Shown here: positions 6,911 through 15,137 of the stretch, one piece after another
How the letters are laid out: every line of letters starts with the position of its first letter
How positions within the stretch are numbered: the stretch's first letter is position 1
Origin: JAYEIA01 sp964472505
GTDB taxonomy: Bacteria > Bacteroidota > Bacteroidia > Bacteroidales > JAADGE01
DNA: 22,443 nt
NCBI GenBank assembly: GCA_964472505.1
Contig: CAYYQW010000065.1
Coordinates: 1-22,443 of the forward strand
Direction of reading: 5' to 3'
The notes under the pieces: model-generated
What the model was told of the DNA's origin: nothing
Seen by the model: the letters and a program-made list of their open reading frames with translations, nothing else
The model's database searches: none
Made by a program: the position numbers and the translations under genes

Positions 6911-7540
6911 ATGTCTCGACTCTCACGTGCTGTATTTGTAGTAGTAATAATTCTTATAATAGATCAGATCATAAAATTTTGGATTAAAACCAATATGACA
7001 CTCGGACAGGAGTTTGTAGTGTTTGATGATTGGTTTAAAATTCATTTTACCGAAAATAAAGGCATGGCCTTTGGTTGGGAAATTGGAGGTGACAACGGGA
7101 AACTGATTCTTACAAGTTTCAGAATTTTGGCTGTTACCGGCATTGCCTGGTTCTTAACTCATTTGGCAAAACATAAATACGCTTTTGTTGCGCTTTTGAG
7201 CGTTAGCTTGGTGTTGGCCGGAGCCTTGGGAAATATTATCGACAGCGTTTTTTATGGTGTTTTATTTAGTGCAAGCACATTGGCAAGTCCGGCGGAATTT
7301 TTGCCGCCCGGCGGCGGATACGAAAGCCTCATGTATGGCTCGGTGGTTGATATGTTTTATTTTCCGCTTATTAATACCACATATCCGGAATGGATACCCT
7401 ACTTAGGCGGTAACCGTCTGCAATTTTTCAGGCCGGTATTTAACCTCGCCGATGCATCCATTACCGTAGGCGTAATTCTGATTATTATTTTCCGAAAGAA
7501 ATTCGATACGCAAGAAGAACCTATAGTATCCGTTAAGTAA
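6911..7540 (+). CDS. lspA: Lipoprotein signal peptidase II
   Basis: The inner-membrane aspartyl protease that removes signal peptides from prolipoproteins after lipidation. Starting at ATG 6911, 5 bp after the previous stop, it has 209 residues; the longer open frame from 6812 would overlap the DksA-like gene and is not credible. Visible family motifs are DQ..K (D18, Q19, K22), the TENKGMAFG loop (47-55), GALGNIID with catalytic D111, and FNLADAS with catalytic D181 (177-183). Four hydrophobic segments lie near 6-24, 66-84, 92-120 and 183-195. The two catalytic aspartates are 70 residues apart, against about 19 in the Pseudomonas enzyme, because of an insert at about 118-170; this insert is common in Bacteroidota. 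It is the last gene of the operon, followed by a strong terminator. Confidence 0.95.
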   Translation: MSRLSRAVFVVVIILIIDQIIKFWIKTNMTLGQEFVVFDDWFKIHFTENKGMAFGWEIGGDNGKLILTSFRILAVTGIAWFLTHLAKHKYAFVALLSVSLVLAGALGNIIDSVFYGVLFSASTLASPAEFLPPGGGYESLMYGSVVDMFYFPLINTTYPEWIPYLGGNRLQFFRPVFNLADASITVGVILIIIFRKKFDTQEEPIVSVK

Positions 7541-7913
7541 AATATAGCTTGATTACTTTCTCTGCTTGAGTAAGTAATTTGTAGAATTTTAAAAAAAGGC
7601 TTGCCTCGGCAAGCTTTTTTTATATTACCGTTTGATGCCCTTGTTCAGGCTTATTTGCTGCGAGCTTAAGGCTTAGCCCTCCGGCTTTTCCAAAAAGATT
7701 TTTAGAATATATAGAAAAGTTTACAAATATTTTTATAAATTTATCCAATTAAAAAGGCGGGTAAATTCTTTGTTACAGGCTGTCATAAAAAATTATTTAT
7801 CCGGAATTTCAAAAACAGACAAAACCGCAAAACTTTCGGTCGGAATTTTGCATTGTTATTATTTACGATAAGAGCATAAATTGCTTTTCGGCCATAAGTT
7901 TTTATAATATAAA
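7541..7913. other. Intergenic spacer after lspA
   Basis: After the terminator at 7591-7622 this 373-base stretch has no gene, repeat or RNA that I can support. No full TTTG-N19-TAnnTTTG match is seen before the sensor gene. The nearest is TAAGTTTT at 7895-7902, with no -33 partner, so the sensor may use a different sigma factor or a weak promoter. Confidence 0.6.
7591..7622 (+). terminator. Intrinsic terminator of the ileS-lspA operon
   Basis: The stem GCTTGC (7599-7604) pairs with GCAAGC (7609-7614) around a 4-base CTCG loop. It is flanked by seven A before and eight T after, which lengthen the stem and give the U-tract. It lies 50 bp after the lspA stop. Confidence 0.88.
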
Positions 7914-10634
7914 ATGCCAACAATGAGAGATTTTTTCAAAAATTTAAGCATTCAGGCTAAATTGCTCAACGGATTCGGAATTATTGTTTTGATAATGATG
8001 ATAACCGGCGTTCGTGAGATTATGCTGTTGAATAATCTGGATCAAAAACGCGAAAACACTTCCAATGCCGTAAGTACTTCCTATATGCTTAAGGAAGGAC
8101 GCTTTATTATTAATTCGGAACTTACTTTGTTAAATGAACTTTATCAGGCATCCGATGAAAGTGATGTTGACGATCTAATGGAGCAACACTTGTCCAATCG
8201 CAATACTTTTGCCGAAATATATTCCAGTGTAGAAAAAACGACCCGTTACAAAGAGGGATTTAGGTTTAATGAAGAAAATAAAGCCATACGCGACAGTCTT
8301 GATGAAGTAAGGGAAGTATATCAATCAAGTATCGACCCGGTTTTTGAACGAATGGCACAAGCACGAAAAAACTTGCTGAACATTGATGTCTATTATCGTG
8401 AATATTTGCGGGTACAAATGCAGGATACAGCTGAGCAACTGCGAACTGAGTCAAAAGAAGCTTTGGAAATAACCATACGCGATGAGATGAATAACTCATT
8501 GGATTTTGTTGAAGAAGCTGCGGCCGGGCTTATTAATAAAATTCAGTACGGCGAACAAATAAGTGCCGAGATTTCTCAAAGTTTGGAAGACGAAATGAAA
8601 GAGATTTATGAGTCTAAAACCAATGAAACCTTCATTTTTGTTTTTTCCGCTTTACTTATATCTGCCTTAATTTCGCTGTTTATTTCGCGGCTTATCATTC
8701 AGCCCGTTGAAAAACTTCGCTTACAAATAGAAGAACTTACCGGCGGAAAATTACCCGAAGATATATATACCGGCGGCACCGATGAAATCGGGCAGATGGG
8801 ACAGGCCTTGGGACGCTTAGTTTCCGGCTTGCGCGAAACGGTAGAGTTTTCCATTGAGATAGGAAAAGGAAATTTCGCAGCCGATTATTCGCCCATGAGC
8901 AAAGATGATGTTTTGGGAAATTCACTGCTTTCCATGCGCGACAGCTTGAAATCAGCCAAAGAAGAAGAAGAGAAACGTAAAGAAGAAGATTATCAACGAA
9001 ACCGTGCCGCTGAAGGTTTAGCACTTTTCGGAGATATTTTGCGCAGATACAGCGATGATATCAGTGCCCTTTCCGATGAAATTATTTCCAACTTAGTGAA
9101 GTTTACCGGAACCAATCAAGGCGCTATTTTTATTTTGAATGATGAGGATAAAGAAAATATTTATCTTGATCTGCAAGGCGCTTATGCTTATAATCGCAAA
9201 AAATATTTGAAAAAACAAATTGAGCCGGGCGTAGGTTTGATCGGAGCCGTATTTTTAGAGAAATATACCATGTACCTAACCGAGGTACCCGATGATTTTG
9301 TGGAAATAGAATCCGGCTTGGGCGGAGAAAATCCTAAAAGCATATTAATTGTTCCTCTCAAAATTGAAGATGAAGTGTTTGGTGTAGTCGAATTGGCTGC
9401 TTTCAGCGAGTTTGAACCTTATGAAATTGAGTTGGTCGAACGTATTTCGGAAAGCGTCGCTTCCACACTTTCAACAACCCGGATTAATGCACGTACCGCC
9501 AGGCTTTTGGAGCAATCTAAAAAACAAGCCGTGCGCATGCGTGAGCAGGAAGAAGAAATGCTTCAAAATATTGAAGAACTAAAGGCTACCCAAGAGGAAA
9601 ACGAGAAACAGGAAGAAACCCTCCGGAAAGAAAATGCCGAACTTAAGAAAAAAGCTGAGAGCATTCGGAAAGAAGCTGAAAAAAATCAGGCGCTTTTGGA
9701 AGAAAGAAAAGCCGAAAAAGAACGCATCGAAAATCAAGCTTCCTTCGGATTAGCTCTAAATGATGCCCTATTGCAGAAAAGCCCGGTTGGTATTTTGGTG
9801 CTCGACTCCAAACTTGAAATTCAAAAGTTTAATCACGAAGCCGAGAATATTTGGTCTTATCCGGATACACAAGTTATCGGAAAGAACCTCAAAGAATTGT
9901 TGCCCGAAAACTATGCTCAGGAGCTGAACAAAGCCCGACGCGAAAGACGCTTAAAAGAGTTTTTCGCTAACAGAGAAATCCTGATCCGCCGGAAAGACGG
10001 CTCGGAAATACCGGTACATTGTTATCCGGCCGAGTTCAAAAACCGCCAGGAGAATTTGTATGTGCTTCAAGTACGTGATTTAAGATTCATTAAAGAACAG
10101 GAAGAAAAAACCAAAAATCAACTTGAAAAAACGCTCGCTGCCGACTTGGATAAAACCATTCGTATTGAACGGCTTGAAGCCATTTTAAAACGCAGCAATT
10201 TGTCCTTTGCACGCGAAGCCGAATCGGTTGACCTTATTCATTTTGATGAGAATTTAGTACTCGGAATTGAGGTTATCGACCAGCAGCACAAAAAGTGGAT
10301 TTCGCAAATGAATAATTTTTATGCGGCCATAAAAGAACGGCGTGATCAGGTGAAAATTGAAGAAGCACTCAGAGAACTGATTGATTATTCGGATTATCAT
10401 TTCAGCTTTGAAGAGAAATACATGAAAGAATTTGATTTCATTTTTTACGATAAGCATATTAAGCACCATAAAGTTTTTCTAAATGATCTGAATGCATTCA
10501 AAGAGGTGCCTGCGAAGCAGCGATATATCGAAGGAATACGGCTTATGCGTCAGCTACGCAAAATGGTATCTGCTCACATTATGGAAGAGGATAAAAAATA
10601 TGTGCCGCTTTTTAAAGAAAAAGGATTGATATAA
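7914..10634 (+). CDS. Membrane sensor with HAMP, GAF, PAS and C-terminal hemerythrin domains
   Basis: A 906-residue inner-membrane protein (ATG 7914; ATG 7923 also possible). Order: TM1 (about 18-36); a helical extracytoplasmic sensor region (40-236); TM2 (240-262); HAMP (262-315, with QPVEKL and a TDEIGQMGQALG segment); GAF (366-525); a charged coiled coil (530-612); PAS (612-730, with SPVGILVLD and NREILIRRKDGSEIPV); a short coiled coil; and a bacteriohemerythrin domain (773-906). All seven di-iron ligands can be placed: H792, H829, E833, H848, H852, H888 and D893. Hemerythrins bind O2 or NO, so oxygen or redox sensing is likely. There is no methyl-accepting, histidine-kinase, GGDEF/EAL or SpoIIE domain, so the output must be a partner protein or a conformational interaction. 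It is monocistronic, and its stop is 5 bp from the convergent CapD-like gene. Confidence 0.88.
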   Translation: MPTMRDFFKNLSIQAKLLNGFGIIVLIMMITGVREIMLLNNLDQKRENTSNAVSTSYMLKEGRFIINSELTLLNELYQASDESDVDDLMEQHLSNRNTFAEIYSSVEKTTRYKEGFRFNEENKAIRDSLDEVREVYQSSIDPVFERMAQARKNLLNIDVYYREYLRVQMQDTAEQLRTESKEALEITIRDEMNNSLDFVEEAAAGLINKIQYGEQISAEISQSLEDEMKEIYESKTNETFIFVFSALLISALISLFISRLIIQPVEKLRLQIEELTGGKLPEDIYTGGTDEIGQMGQALGRLVSGLRETVEFSIEIGKGNFAADYSPMSKDDVLGNSLLSMRDSLKSAKEEEEKRKEEDYQRNRAAEGLALFGDILRRYSDDISALSDEIISNLVKFTGTNQGAIFILNDEDKENIYLDLQGAYAYNRKKYLKKQIEPGVGLIGAVFLEKYTMYLTEVPDDFVEIESGLGGENPKSILIVPLKIEDEVFGVVELAAFSEFEPYEIELVERISESVASTLSTTRINARTARLLEQSKKQAVRMREQEEEMLQNIEELKATQEENEKQEETLRKENAELKKKAESIRKEAEKNQALLEERKAEKERIENQASFGLALNDALLQKSPVGILVLDSKLEIQKFNHEAENIWSYPDTQVIGKNLKELLPENYAQELNKARRERRLKEFFANREILIRRKDGSEIPVHCYPAEFKNRQENLYVLQVRDLRFIKEQEEKTKNQLEKTLAADLDKTIRIERLEAILKRSNLSFAREAESVDLIHFDENLVLGIEVIDQQHKKWISQMNNFYAAIKERRDQVKIEEALRELIDYSDYHFSFEEKYMKEFDFIFYDKHIKHHKVFLNDLNAFKEVPAKQRYIEGIRLMRQLRKMVSAHIMEEDKKYVPLFKEKGLI

Positions 10635-10639
10635 CAGAT

Positions 10640-12526
10640 TTAGATGGTTTGATCTAAGTTTTCGTAAATTGAGTTTTTGCTGATAAACTCCGGTACAATG
10701 GCTTTAAGTTTTCCCACAATTTTAAAATTGTTATGCGTTTTGGTAATTTCGTAAAGCTCATCCAAGTCGCGGCTGATTTTTCCTAATTCGTTATGGCGCA
10801 CTTTGGCTGCCATAATTTTGGAGTGTGAAGTAGGCATTGTATTTTCTTTGTCGTTGAGTAATTCTTCAAAAAGCTTTTCGCCGGGCCTCAGTCCGGTAAA
10901 TTTTATCATAATCTCTTCCCCGAGCTTGAATCCGTATAGCTTTATCATTTTTTTAGCCAGATCTACAATTTTAACCGAGCGCCCCATATCAAAAATGAAT
11001 ATTTCGCCGCCTTTTCCCAGCGCATCGGCTTGCAGAATCAGTTGGCAGGCTTCGGGAATGGTCATAAAAAAGCGTGTTACCTCCGGATGGGTTACCGTAA
11101 CGGATTCTCCGGATTTTATCTGTTCTTTAAACCTTTGAATAACTGACCCGTTGGAACCAAGTACATTACCGAAGCGAGTGGTGATGAATTTTGTGCCGCC
11201 GGCATTATTGAGTGCTTGGGTATAAATTTCAGCAACTCGCTTGGTGGCGCCCATGATATTGGTGGGATTCACGGCCTTGTCGGTTGATACCATGACAAAC
11301 TTTTCCACTTTCTTTTCCAAAGATAAGTCTGCAATGTTTTTAGTGCCAAAAATATTTGTTTTAACAGCCTCATAGGGGTTTTCTTCCATCATGGGTACGT
11401 GTTTGTATGCCGCGGCATGAAAGACGGCTTGTGGCTTAAAAACCTCGAATACTTTTCGCATTCTTATAGGGTCGGCAATATTACCGATTACGATTTTGAA
11501 ATCGTAAAAATTTTTCTTTTCCCTGAGTTTTAATTCTAAATCGTAAAGCGGGCTTTCTGCCTGATCCAACACAATAATCATCTCCGGACGGAAGGGAATA
11601 AGCTGCATAACGGTTTCGCTTCCTATGGAGCCGGCAGCTCCGGTTACCAATATGCGCTTGCCGCGGATATTGGATTCAATGGCTTTATTATCTAACTTAA
11701 TGGGAGCGCGCTCCAGCAAGTCTTCTATATTAATTTCTCTGATTTGTCTGACATTAATGGTCCCGTCAATCCATTCTTCTGCCCTGGGAGCCGTGAAGGT
11801 TTTTATGTTGTGGTCCAAGCATATTTCAATGGTTTCGTTTTTTATACGGGGGGCAATGGCGGAATCGGCGAAATATAACTCGTCAATGGCGTGCTTTGAA
11901 AGTACGGTTTCCAGATTAGAAATTTTATATATCGGTATGCCGTCCACTTGCTTTTTTTCGGTCTTATTTTCGGGATCCAAAAAGGCTTCAATTTTATATT
12001 TTTGTCTGAAATTCTGATAAAATATTCGCTTAAGAGTTAGAGCATTTTGACCGATACCCACTACTAAGCAGTGTTTGTGTATTTCCGGGTTATTGCCGGC
12101 TTCAAAATATAAGGCTTTCACAATCAGGCGATAGCTTGTCATGGCAAAAATGCAAATAAAAAAGTCAATCCCGATTACTGAAAACGGAATCAAATATTCG
12201 CGCGGATCAATAAAAAAGAAGTTAATGTAATTGAGTATAACAAAAGTGAAATTGGTGGCAGCTATAACAAAAATAATGCGTACGGCATCTTTTGTGCCCG
12301 TATAGCGAATAATGCCGGCGTATGATTTGGTTGCTGTAAAGAATATCAAGCGCGTGATAATAACTACGGCCAGTGATTTAAGAAAAAAGTCGATGCTTAT
12401 TGTGCGTACATCAAAATTAAAGCGCAGCAAATAAGCAAAAAACAGAGAAAACAGCGATATGAGCAGATCCAGAATGAGGATTAGCCAACGCGGAGCGTGT
12501 TTCTTAAGATAAATTAAATTTTTCAT
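10640..12526 (-). CDS. CapD/WbpM-like membrane nucleotide-sugar 4,6-dehydratase/epimerase
   Basis: A 628-residue membrane-bound short-chain dehydrogenase/reductase that likely converts a UDP-sugar (UDP-GlcNAc type) into a 4-keto-6-deoxy intermediate for surface polysaccharide. Four membrane helices lie within about residues 12-145. A CoA-binding-like Rossmann domain follows (about 148-260), then the catalytic domain with TGAAGSIGS (295-303), AAAYKHVPMME (371-381), STDKAVNPTN (414-423) and MGATKR (425-430). The active-site Tyr is replaced by Met, as is normal for long CapD/WbpM enzymes. The start at 12526 (MKNLIYLKKHAPRW) begins one base after the tsaC stop (TGA-A-ATG). An ATG at 12553, adding nine residues and overlapping tsaC, is the alternative. 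It is the last gene of the dapD operon. Confidence 0.9.
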   Translation of the reverse strand: MKNLIYLKKHAPRWLILILDLLISLFSLFFAYLLRFNFDVRTISIDFFLKSLAVVIITRLIFFTATKSYAGIIRYTGTKDAVRIIFVIAATNFTFVILNYINFFFIDPREYLIPFSVIGIDFFICIFAMTSYRLIVKALYFEAGNNPEIHKHCLVVGIGQNALTLKRIFYQNFRQKYKIEAFLDPENKTEKKQVDGIPIYKISNLETVLSKHAIDELYFADSAIAPRIKNETIEICLDHNIKTFTAPRAEEWIDGTINVRQIREINIEDLLERAPIKLDNKAIESNIRGKRILVTGAAGSIGSETVMQLIPFRPEMIIVLDQAESPLYDLELKLREKKNFYDFKIVIGNIADPIRMRKVFEVFKPQAVFHAAAYKHVPMMEENPYEAVKTNIFGTKNIADLSLEKKVEKFVMVSTDKAVNPTNIMGATKRVAEIYTQALNNAGGTKFITTRFGNVLGSNGSVIQRFKEQIKSGESVTVTHPEVTRFFMTIPEACQLILQADALGKGGEIFIFDMGRSVKIVDLAKKMIKLYGFKLGEEIMIKFTGLRPGEKLFEELLNDKENTMPTSHSKIMAAKVRHNELGKISRDLDELYEITKTHNNFKIVGKLKAIVPEFISKNSIYENLDQTI

Positions 12527-12527
12527 T

Positions 12528-13103
12528 TCAGGAGCGAATGATGGAAACTTCATTGGATGCCGTAACTTTAATGATACCTGACGGTTTGCTTTTTATTTTT
12601 TCGTTTCTGCGATAATGGGCAGTATAATCAACACGTTCAATTAGTTTTTTGGAGATATCGGAAAAACTTTCCGGATGTTTTTCTCCCGAAAAATTGGCCG
12701 AACTTGAAATAAGCGGGCGATCCAGTTGCTCGATTATTAGCTTGCAGAAAGCATCATTGCTTACTCGGATTCCTATGCTGCCGTCTTCGGCAATGACATT
12801 TTCGGGCAAGTTCTGAGCATCGGGATAAATAATGGTAATAGGCTCCACCGTAACTTCGGCAATATTGCGTGCCGCATCCGGAACGGTTTTCGTATAACGC
12901 TCTACAAGGCTGATATGATCGGCAAGAAGCAACATGCTTTTACCGGCTTCCCGTTGTTTTATTTCCGCAATTTTCTCAACTGCTTCCGCATTGGTGGCAT
13001 CACAGCCTATGCCCCAGATGGTGTCGGTGGGGTAAATAATTATTTTTCCTTGTTTAAGGAGCCGGGCAATTTTTGTTGCCTCTTTTTTGTCGTTTACGGT
13101 CAT
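12528..13103 (-). CDS. tsaC: L-threonylcarbamoyladenylate synthase (TsaC/Sua5/YrdC family)
   Basis: A 191-residue cytoplasmic enzyme that makes threonylcarbamoyl-AMP from threonine, bicarbonate and ATP. This is the first step of the universal t6A37 modification of ANN-decoding tRNAs. Motifs: YPTDTIWGIGCD (24-35), the KxR...K/S region IKQREAGKSM (48-57), GIRV (111-114) and SSANFSG (134-140). It is the short TsaC form; there is no C-terminal Sua5 domain. It begins 8 bp after the glycosyltransferase stop and ends with TGA one base before the next ATG, so coupled translation is likely. Its place among cell-surface genes carries no obvious functional meaning. Confidence 0.95.
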   Translation of the reverse strand: MTVNDKKEATKIARLLKQGKIIIYPTDTIWGIGCDATNAEAVEKIAEIKQREAGKSMLLLADHISLVERYTKTVPDAARNIAEVTVEPITIIYPDAQNLPENVIAEDGSIGIRVSNDAFCKLIIEQLDRPLISSSANFSGEKHPESFSDISKKLIERVDYTAHYRRNEKIKSKPSGIIKVTASNEVSIIRS

Positions 13104-13111
13104 GTTTTATC

Positions 13112-14227
13112 TTAAATTTTTAGATAGACATTCATCATGTTCTTAGAGATGCGCTCTTCCGAAAATTTTTCAGTGTATTCTTTCCCGTCTTTTACCATGC
13201 GGGCACGAATTTGTTCATCCTCGCTTATTTCTTTTATTGCTGCCCCTATTTCGTCCGTATCATGCGGGTCGATGTAGCGTGCGGCAAATCCGCCGGCTTC
13301 ACTAAAGCAGCCGCCGCGTGTGGTAATTACCGGAATACCGGAATTGAGCGCTTCTATGATAGGAATTCCAAAACCTTCGAAAACCGAAGGGTATATGAAT
13401 AAAAGTGCCTGCTGATAAATGGCCGGAAAATCAGAGAAAGGAATATTGTTAAATATCTTAACCTGATTTTCCATTTTATGTTTAATGATGTAGTCTTCAA
13501 TTTCGTTTTGGTAGTCCGTTCTTTTCCCTATTATAATAAAAGGCAGGTCAATTTTGTTTTCGTTTAGCGCTTTTATAACGCTTAAAGCATTTTTGCGTTT
13601 TTCCACCGTACCCACATACAGCATATATTCCTTGGGGAGATTGTATTTGCCTGCGGCTTCTATTTTTTGTTTTTGACTGATTTTTTTTGAAAAAATCGGA
13701 TTGCAGCCTTGGTAAACAACATCAATTTTAGATTCGTCAATATTCAGAAAATTGATAATATCCGTTTTGGTTTGCTCGCTGATGGCAATAACCGAGTCGG
13801 CAATTTGTGCAGCGTATTTGAATTTTTTCAGGTATATGGCTCGGTCGGCAGCAGCATATAACTCGGGGTAGCGCAAAAATATTAAGTCATGGATGGTTAC
13901 CACGGTTTTGGCACCTGTTTTATGAGCTTTGTGAGGCAATTCATTACTCAGGCCGTGAAAAATATCTAAATTTCTTCTTTTTATTGCACCCGACATTCTA
14001 AAGGTTCGCCAAAACGATTTTAGCAAGCCGCCGGATATACCCGAAGGTCTTACTGTTTCGGCTTGAGCCGGAATGTTTGTATAAATATGGTCTTTTATTG
14101 AGGGCGTAAATAAAAAATACTTATTGGACGGGAAAAATTTTGTCAGATGCTCAATGGTGCTTCTGCTGTAGTTTCCCAAACCACTTTGGTTATAAAATGC
14201 CCGTTTGGCTTCAAACCCTATTCGCAT
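13112..14227 (-). CDS. GT4-type glycosyltransferase (GT-B fold)
   Basis: A 371-residue retaining glycosyltransferase of the large GT1/GT4 group, cytoplasmic or peripheral on the inner membrane. The N-terminal half has the acceptor-side loop NQSGLGNYSR (13-22). The C-terminal half has YVGTVEKRKN (204-213) and the nucleotide-sugar-binding EX7E motif EGFGIPIIE (284-292), followed by PVITTRGGCFSEAGG (split: 299-306 and 307-313). Length and motifs fit a mannosyl- or rhamnosyl-type transferase, but the donor and acceptor cannot be told from sequence. It lies 10 bp after dapD and 8 bp before tsaC. The CapD-like gene in the same operon suggests a role in surface glycan synthesis. Confidence 0.92.
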   Translation of the reverse strand: MRIGFEAKRAFYNQSGLGNYSRSTIEHLTKFFPSNKYFLFTPSIKDHIYTNIPAQAETVRPSGISGGLLKSFWRTFRMSGAIKRRNLDIFHGLSNELPHKAHKTGAKTVVTIHDLIFLRYPELYAAADRAIYLKKFKYAAQIADSVIAISEQTKTDIINFLNIDESKIDVVYQGCNPIFSKKISQKQKIEAAGKYNLPKEYMLYVGTVEKRKNALSVIKALNENKIDLPFIIIGKRTDYQNEIEDYIIKHKMENQVKIFNNIPFSDFPAIYQQALLFIYPSVFEGFGIPIIEALNSGIPVITTRGGCFSEAGGFAARYIDPHDTDEIGAAIKEISEDEQIRARMVKDGKEYTEKFSEERISKNMMNVYLKI

Positions 14228-14237
14228 AGTTTGCTTG

Positions 14238-15059
14238 TTAAACTGTTATATTGTGCTCGCGTAATGCATCGTTAAGCGAGGTTTTTAAATCGGTAGATGC
14301 TTTACGTTTTCCTATGATTAAAGCAACGGGAACCTGATAGCTGCCGGCCGGAAATTCTTTGGCTATACTTCCCGGAATGACTACTGAGCGTTCAGGAACA
14401 AAGCCTTTGTATTCTATGGGCTTGGCTTGCGTTACGTCAATAATTTTTGTTGATTTGGTGATGGATGTATTGGCTCCGATTACCGCTTCTTTTTGTATGT
14501 GTACGCCTTCTACAATAATGCTTCGAGAACCTATAAAGCAACCGTCTTCAATAACGACCGGGCTTGCCTGAACCGGCTCCAAAACTCCGCCTATGCCAAC
14601 GCCTCCGCTGAGGTGGACATTTTTTCCGATTTGTGCACAAGAGCCTACGGTGGCCCAAGTATCTACCATGGAGCCGCTGTCAACATAAGCTCCTATATTT
14701 ACGTATGAAGGCATTAATATTACGCCTTTGGCTATGTATGAGCCGTAACGTGCCACGGCATGCGGTACTACCCGAATACCTTTTTCCCGGTAGTTAGTTT
14801 TCAAAGGAATTTTATCGTGAAATTCCAAATCGCCGGCATGCGAGCTTGTCATGTCATTAATAGGAAAATAGAGAATTACAGCTTTCTTAATATAATCGTT
14901 CACCCGTACTTTCCCGTCGCGAACTTCGGCAACACGCAGTTCACCGCTGTCAATTCGTTCAACGATTTTGCGTATGGCTTTTTGTGTTTCTTTTGACTTT
15001 AGCAGGCTGCGATCTTCCCAAGCTGCTTCAATAATTTCTTTCAGTGCTTTATTATTCAT
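14238..15059 (-). CDS. dapD: Tetrahydrodipicolinate N-succinyltransferase
   Basis: Transfers succinyl from succinyl-CoA to tetrahydrodipicolinate in the succinylase branch of the diaminopimelate pathway, supplying lysine and peptidoglycan meso-DAP. The 273-residue frame from MNNKALKEIIEAAW matches the family's usual length. After a helical N-terminus it shows the left-handed beta-helix hexapeptide region, with DTWATVGSCAQIG (133-145), LSGGVGIGGVLEP (150-162) and IEDGCFIGSRSIIVEG (170-185). The frame extends 11 codons upstream to 15092, but that part covers the promoter box, so 15059 is the start. First gene of the four-gene operon. Its presence says that this organism uses the succinylase route rather than the DapL aminotransferase found in some relatives. 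Confidence 0.96.
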   Translation of the reverse strand: MNNKALKEIIEAAWEDRSLLKSKETQKAIRKIVERIDSGELRVAEVRDGKVRVNDYIKKAVILYFPINDMTSSHAGDLEFHDKIPLKTNYREKGIRVVPHAVARYGSYIAKGVILMPSYVNIGAYVDSGSMVDTWATVGSCAQIGKNVHLSGGVGIGGVLEPVQASPVVIEDGCFIGSRSIIVEGVHIQKEAVIGANTSITKSTKIIDVTQAKPIEYKGFVPERSVVIPGSIAKEFPAGSYQVPVALIIGKRKASTDLKTSLNDALREHNITV

Positions 15060-15073
15060 GTGTGAAATTTGCA

Positions 15074-15081
15074 CAAATTTA
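15074..15081 (-). promoter_or_regulatory. -7 promoter box of the dapD operon
   Basis: On the minus strand TAAATTTG, a full TAnnTTTG match, ends 14 nt before the dapD ATG. No TTTG is found at the expected -33 distance (the sequence there reads CAAG), so the promoter may be weak or regulated. The predicted leader is under about 10 nt. Confidence 0.5.
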
Positions 15082-15110
15082 ACAGAAAACAATCAATAAT
15101 CTTGAATTTT

Positions 15111-15137
15111 TAAAAATAGAATCAAATATGCTTGATT
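15111..15137 (-). terminator. Weak candidate terminator after the M16-like gene
   Basis: On the minus strand AATCAA (15137-15132) and TTGATT (15125-15120) form a 6-bp AT-rich stem with a 6-base loop, followed by CTATTTTTA. The hairpin overlaps the stop codon. The low GC content makes it doubtful. Confidence 0.3.

Noticed and set aside
7623..7913. Small gene or RNA in the spacer before the sensor gene
   Set aside because: No frame with a credible start, no conserved RNA shape and no clear promoter were found.
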